From Thermoplasmatota archaeon (GTDB lineage: Archaea > Thermoplasmatota > Penumbrarchaeia > Penumbrarchaeales > Penumbrarchaeaceae), in the NCBI GenBank assembly GCA_029762535.1, contig JARVGK010000006.1, forward strand, positions 78,703 through 113,849: a stretch of 35,147 nt of DNA, written 5' to 3'. Shown here in pieces: positions 33,084-35,147 of the stretch. The first letter of the stretch is position 1. Every line of letters begins with the position of its first letter. Below the pieces are notes generated by a model, which was not told the DNA's origin, ran no database searches, and saw nothing but the letters and a program-made list of their open reading frames with translations. A program made the translations under genes and the position numbers.

Positions 33084-34028
33084 TTAACCTATATCGGTCA
33101 TTGTGCCTTCGAAGGAATCTATTGTACGTTGGTCGGGATAGACGGATACTGATGATGAGAGGCGGATCGCGGAGGCCTTCTGTGCCTGGGAAATAGAGCT
33201 TTCAAGGTCCGAATCCGCATGAACGAGCCCGATCAGGACACCGTTGAACACATCCCCGCATCCGGTCGGGTTCCTAGGTTCGGAAACCTTGTATGCCGGC
33301 ATGGAGCCTGACCCCATCCTCCCCCTCCACAAGGCCCCTTTCTCACCTCTATGTAAGAAAACCGTTCCCACCCCTGATCCGAGCAATGACTCTAATCCGG
33401 AACCAACCTCCACCTCTCCTGTGATCGAGAGGAGTTCCTCCTCGTTGAGAAAAAGGATGTCCAGATACTCCAATACCCCTCTGAACCCTTCTATCCTACT
33501 CTCAGTGAAGCCCAGGGGATCGGTCGCCGGGTCCAACGATGTCTCGATCCCGGCGGCCTTGGCAGCGGCCAGCAGGCGTATGTCGTTATCCCCCATCATG
33601 CTCTCGGTGAACCAATACCCGCCCCTGTGAAGGTGGGTTATCTCGTCCATGTCAATATCGCTAGGCTTTGCACTGAAGGAAAGATTGGCCCCCGAATAGC
33701 TAAGAAGCCTTCTTCCTCCCTTCTTGTCGGGGATCGCGACGGTGATCGCCGTCCCACATCCCTCAAGGACCTTGGTCTTGATATTGAGAGGATACTTCGA
33801 GACAATGCCGATAAGCGTTCGTCCCAATTCATCATCCCCAACTGCTCCCATGAAGTGTACATTCCTATTGACCATAGAGCATGCGATCGCGAAATTCAGA
33901 CTGTTGCCCCCTGGGGATAGAACGGGCTTCTCGATCCTGTGCTGCGAGTCACCTTCGGGCAGGGAAGGCATGGGAGGGCAGAGCATGTCAAGGACGCAAT
34001 CCCCGACGGATAGTATCCTCTTTTCCAT
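33084..34028 (-). CDS. PfkB-family carbohydrate kinase
   Basis: 314 aa from ATG 34028, 27 nt after a TATA box (34051-34060), with an apparently leaderless start. The N-terminal SVGDCVLD and SPGGNSLNFAIA (PfkB signature 1 region), GAVGDDELGR and the C-terminal NPTGCGDVFNGVLIG (signature 2 with the catalytic Asp) are present. PfkB signature 2 normally reads GAGD; here the second residue is Cys. Such kinases phosphorylate ribose, fructose, tagatose or nucleosides; the substrate cannot be read. It is transcribed alone, after glutamine synthetase. The extended frame from 34097 is rejected because it reads into the glutamine synthetase end. Confidence 0.88.
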   Translation of the reverse strand: MEKRILSVGDCVLDMLCPPMPSLPEGDSQHRIEKPVLSPGGNSLNFAIACSMVNRNVHFMGAVGDDELGRTLIGIVSKYPLNIKTKVLEGCGTAITVAIPDKKGGRRLLSYSGANLSFSAKPSDIDMDEITHLHRGGYWFTESMMGDNDIRLLAAAKAAGIETSLDPATDPLGFTESRIEGFRGVLEYLDILFLNEEELLSITGEVEVGSGLESLLGSGVGTVFLHRGEKGALWRGRMGSGSMPAYKVSEPRNPTGCGDVFNGVLIGLVHADSDLESSISQAQKASAIRLSSSVSVYPDQRTIDSFEGTMTDIG

Positions 34029-34050
34029 GGCGGGGAATGAGAATACTTCG

Positions 34051-34060
34051 TTATTAATTT
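34051..34060 (-). promoter_or_regulatory. TATA box for the PfkB kinase gene
   Basis: AAATTAATAA on the minus strand, 27 nt before the ATG at 34028. It lies beside the glutamine synthetase stop codon (34067). Confidence 0.5.
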
Positions 34061-34066
34061 GGCCCT

Positions 34067-35147
34067 TCAAAGAGAAAGATACCTGCTGATCTCCCACTCC
34101 CCGACATGCTTCCTGTACTCCACAGCCTCCCTGCTCTTCCTCTCGATCAGAGCATCGAATAGCTCGGATCCGAGCGAGAGTCTCACGATATCGTCGGAGA
34201 GTGCGGCATCCACAGCCTCACTAAGGGATGATGGCAGCAGTTCTACCCCTTGTTCCTTCTTCTGACCTTCTGATAGTTTGTTCGGATCCGTGTCAAGCGG
34301 AGCGGGAGGTTCGATCCCTTTCTCTATACCATCCAGGCCTGCCTGGATCAGAACTGTGAAGGCGAGATAGGGATTGCACGAGGTGTCGGCATGCCTTATC
34401 TCGATATCCCCCACTCGTCTCGATCCGGGGGAACCTGGTATCCTTACCATCGTGGTCCGGTTCCTGTAGCCCCAAGAAGCGTAAACGGGGGCCTCGAACT
34501 GCGGTATCAGCCTCTTGTAGGAGTTGATGGTCGGATTCGTCACTATGCAGGTGGCCCTTGCATGGCTCAGTATGCCGCCGATGAAGTGTAGCGCCGTCTT
34601 TGAAAGCTCCATATCTTTTCTCTGATCAACGAACGCCGATCCATTTTCACCTTCAAGCCATGCATGTATGTGCATTCCGTTTCCGGAGTCCACATCCGAG
34701 ATCTTAGGCATGTAGGATACGAAATAACCGAATTCCCGCGCGGTTAGTCTGGATAGGAGCTTGTAGAGCATCGCGGCATCGGCACATTCGATGATGTCTG
34801 GAACGTGCTTGAACTCGATCTCGACCTGGTCCGCACCCCCCTCGTGGTGATGGAACTTGATATCCAGGCCGGCTTTCAAGAGATTGCTCGTGAACTCGTT
34901 GCGGAACGCATCGGTGTTGTCCAGAGGGATGGAAGCGAAGTAACCTTTCTTTGGCTGTATATCAAGGATGGACCTCTCCCCCACCATATCCTCAATATCG
35001 GAATCCTCCTTGAAGAGATAGAATTCGAGTTCGGGCTGGAGATGCGCCCTCTTGTATCCCATGCTGATAAGATGCTCTTTGCAACGCTTCAGCGCGTTCC
35101 TTGGGTCCATGGAGAAAGGTCGGGATCCGTCCGAGGTGAAGGTATCT
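34067..35147 (-). CDS. glnA: Glutamine synthetase, type I (5' end beyond the window)
   Basis: The last 359 residues; the frame is open to the window edge, and the first visible ATG (35110) is internal (the family line DPRN follows it). It makes glutamine from glutamate, ammonia and ATP in a dodecameric complex. Visible are the catalytic-domain motifs LQPELEFYLF, HHHEGGADQVEIEF (metal-binding His/Glu), NGMHIHAW, TNPTINSYKRL and the ATP/glutamate loop IPGSPGSRRVGDIEIRHAD with CNPYLAF. The full protein would be about 440-450 aa. The C-terminus, VGEWEISRYLSL, shows no classical adenylylation Tyr context. Upstream part and promoter lie outside the window. Confidence 0.93.
   Translation of the reverse strand, partial: DTFTSDGSRPFSMDPRNALKRCKEHLISMGYKRAHLQPELEFYLFKEDSDIEDMVGERSILDIQPKKGYFASIPLDNTDAFRNEFTSNLLKAGLDIKFHHHEGGADQVEIEFKHVPDIIECADAAMLYKLLSRLTAREFGYFVSYMPKISDVDSGNGMHIHAWLEGENGSAFVDQRKDMELSKTALHFIGGILSHARATCIVTNPTINSYKRLIPQFEAPVYASWGYRNRTTMVRIPGSPGSRRVGDIEIRHADTSCNPYLAFTVLIQAGLDGIEKGIEPPAPLDTDPNKLSEGQKKEQGVELLPSSLSEAVDAALSDDIVRLSLGSELFDALIERKSREAVEYRKHVGEWEISRYLSL

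Overview
The window looks archaeal, most likely from a Thermoplasmatota-type euryarchaeon with roughly half GC. The evidence is an NMD3 gene, a class II tRNA-Leu with an encoded CCA, archaeal TATA boxes about 25-28 nt before many start codons (leaderless or nearly leaderless genes), archaeal pilin-type signal peptides, and many large secreted proteins with CARDB, PKD, VCBS and carboxypeptidase-regulatory-like domains held by one C-terminal or N-terminal membrane helix. The lineage is an inference; no rRNA is present.

Layout. 1-0.6 kb: tRNA-Leu(GAG) on the minus strand, followed by a 171-bp tandem repeat (2.4 copies) that re-uses the 5' part of the tRNA gene. 0.6-3.2 kb: a UDP-GlcNAc 2-epimerase, a small anchored surface protein, a 59-residue zinc-ribbon protein, a solitary HicB-like protein, and a cluster of mini-ORFs, several with a TATA box placed for leaderless translation. 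3.2-4.3 kb: a DUF401-like transporter. 4.4-7.8 kb: a 1132-residue repetitive surface protein. 7.9-9.1 kb: a cupin plus a patatin-like lipase. 9.2-12.65 kb, plus strand: a bacterial-type AdoMet synthetase overlapping an adenosylhomocysteinase (methyl-cycle operon), then NMD3. 12.65-21.9 kb, minus strand: a three-gene operon of a giant (about 2500 aa) pilin-signal/VWA/LamG/PA14 surface protein followed by two pilin-like proteins. 22-26.5 kb: a divergent pair, a membrane protein with an outside PKD domain and a cytoplasmic J domain, and a long coiled-coil protein with zinc ribbons at both ends. 26.5-29.3 kb: a membrane-anchored protein with 14 VCBS/FG-GAP calcium motifs. 29.4-32.1 kb: a YycJ/WalJ-type metallo-beta-lactamase-fold hydrolase directly after an XPD-like helicase paralogue that has lost its ATPase motifs. 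32.1-35.1 kb: a double Lrp/AsnC-like regulator, a PfkB sugar kinase, and the 3' part of a glutamine synthetase.

The points most worth following up are these. (1) Two genes appear to start at CUG, each with a strong Shine-Dalgarno sequence and no usable ATG/GTG/TTG (epimerase at 1696, MBL hydrolase at 30182). (2) The pseudo-helicase/MBL gene pair. (3) The giant surface-protein operon. (4) The transmembrane J-domain protein facing the zinc-ribbon coiled-coil gene. (5) The tRNA-derived tandem repeat. (6) The leaderless mini-ORFs between 2.2 and 3.2 kb.

All assignments come from reading motifs by eye; no database search was run.
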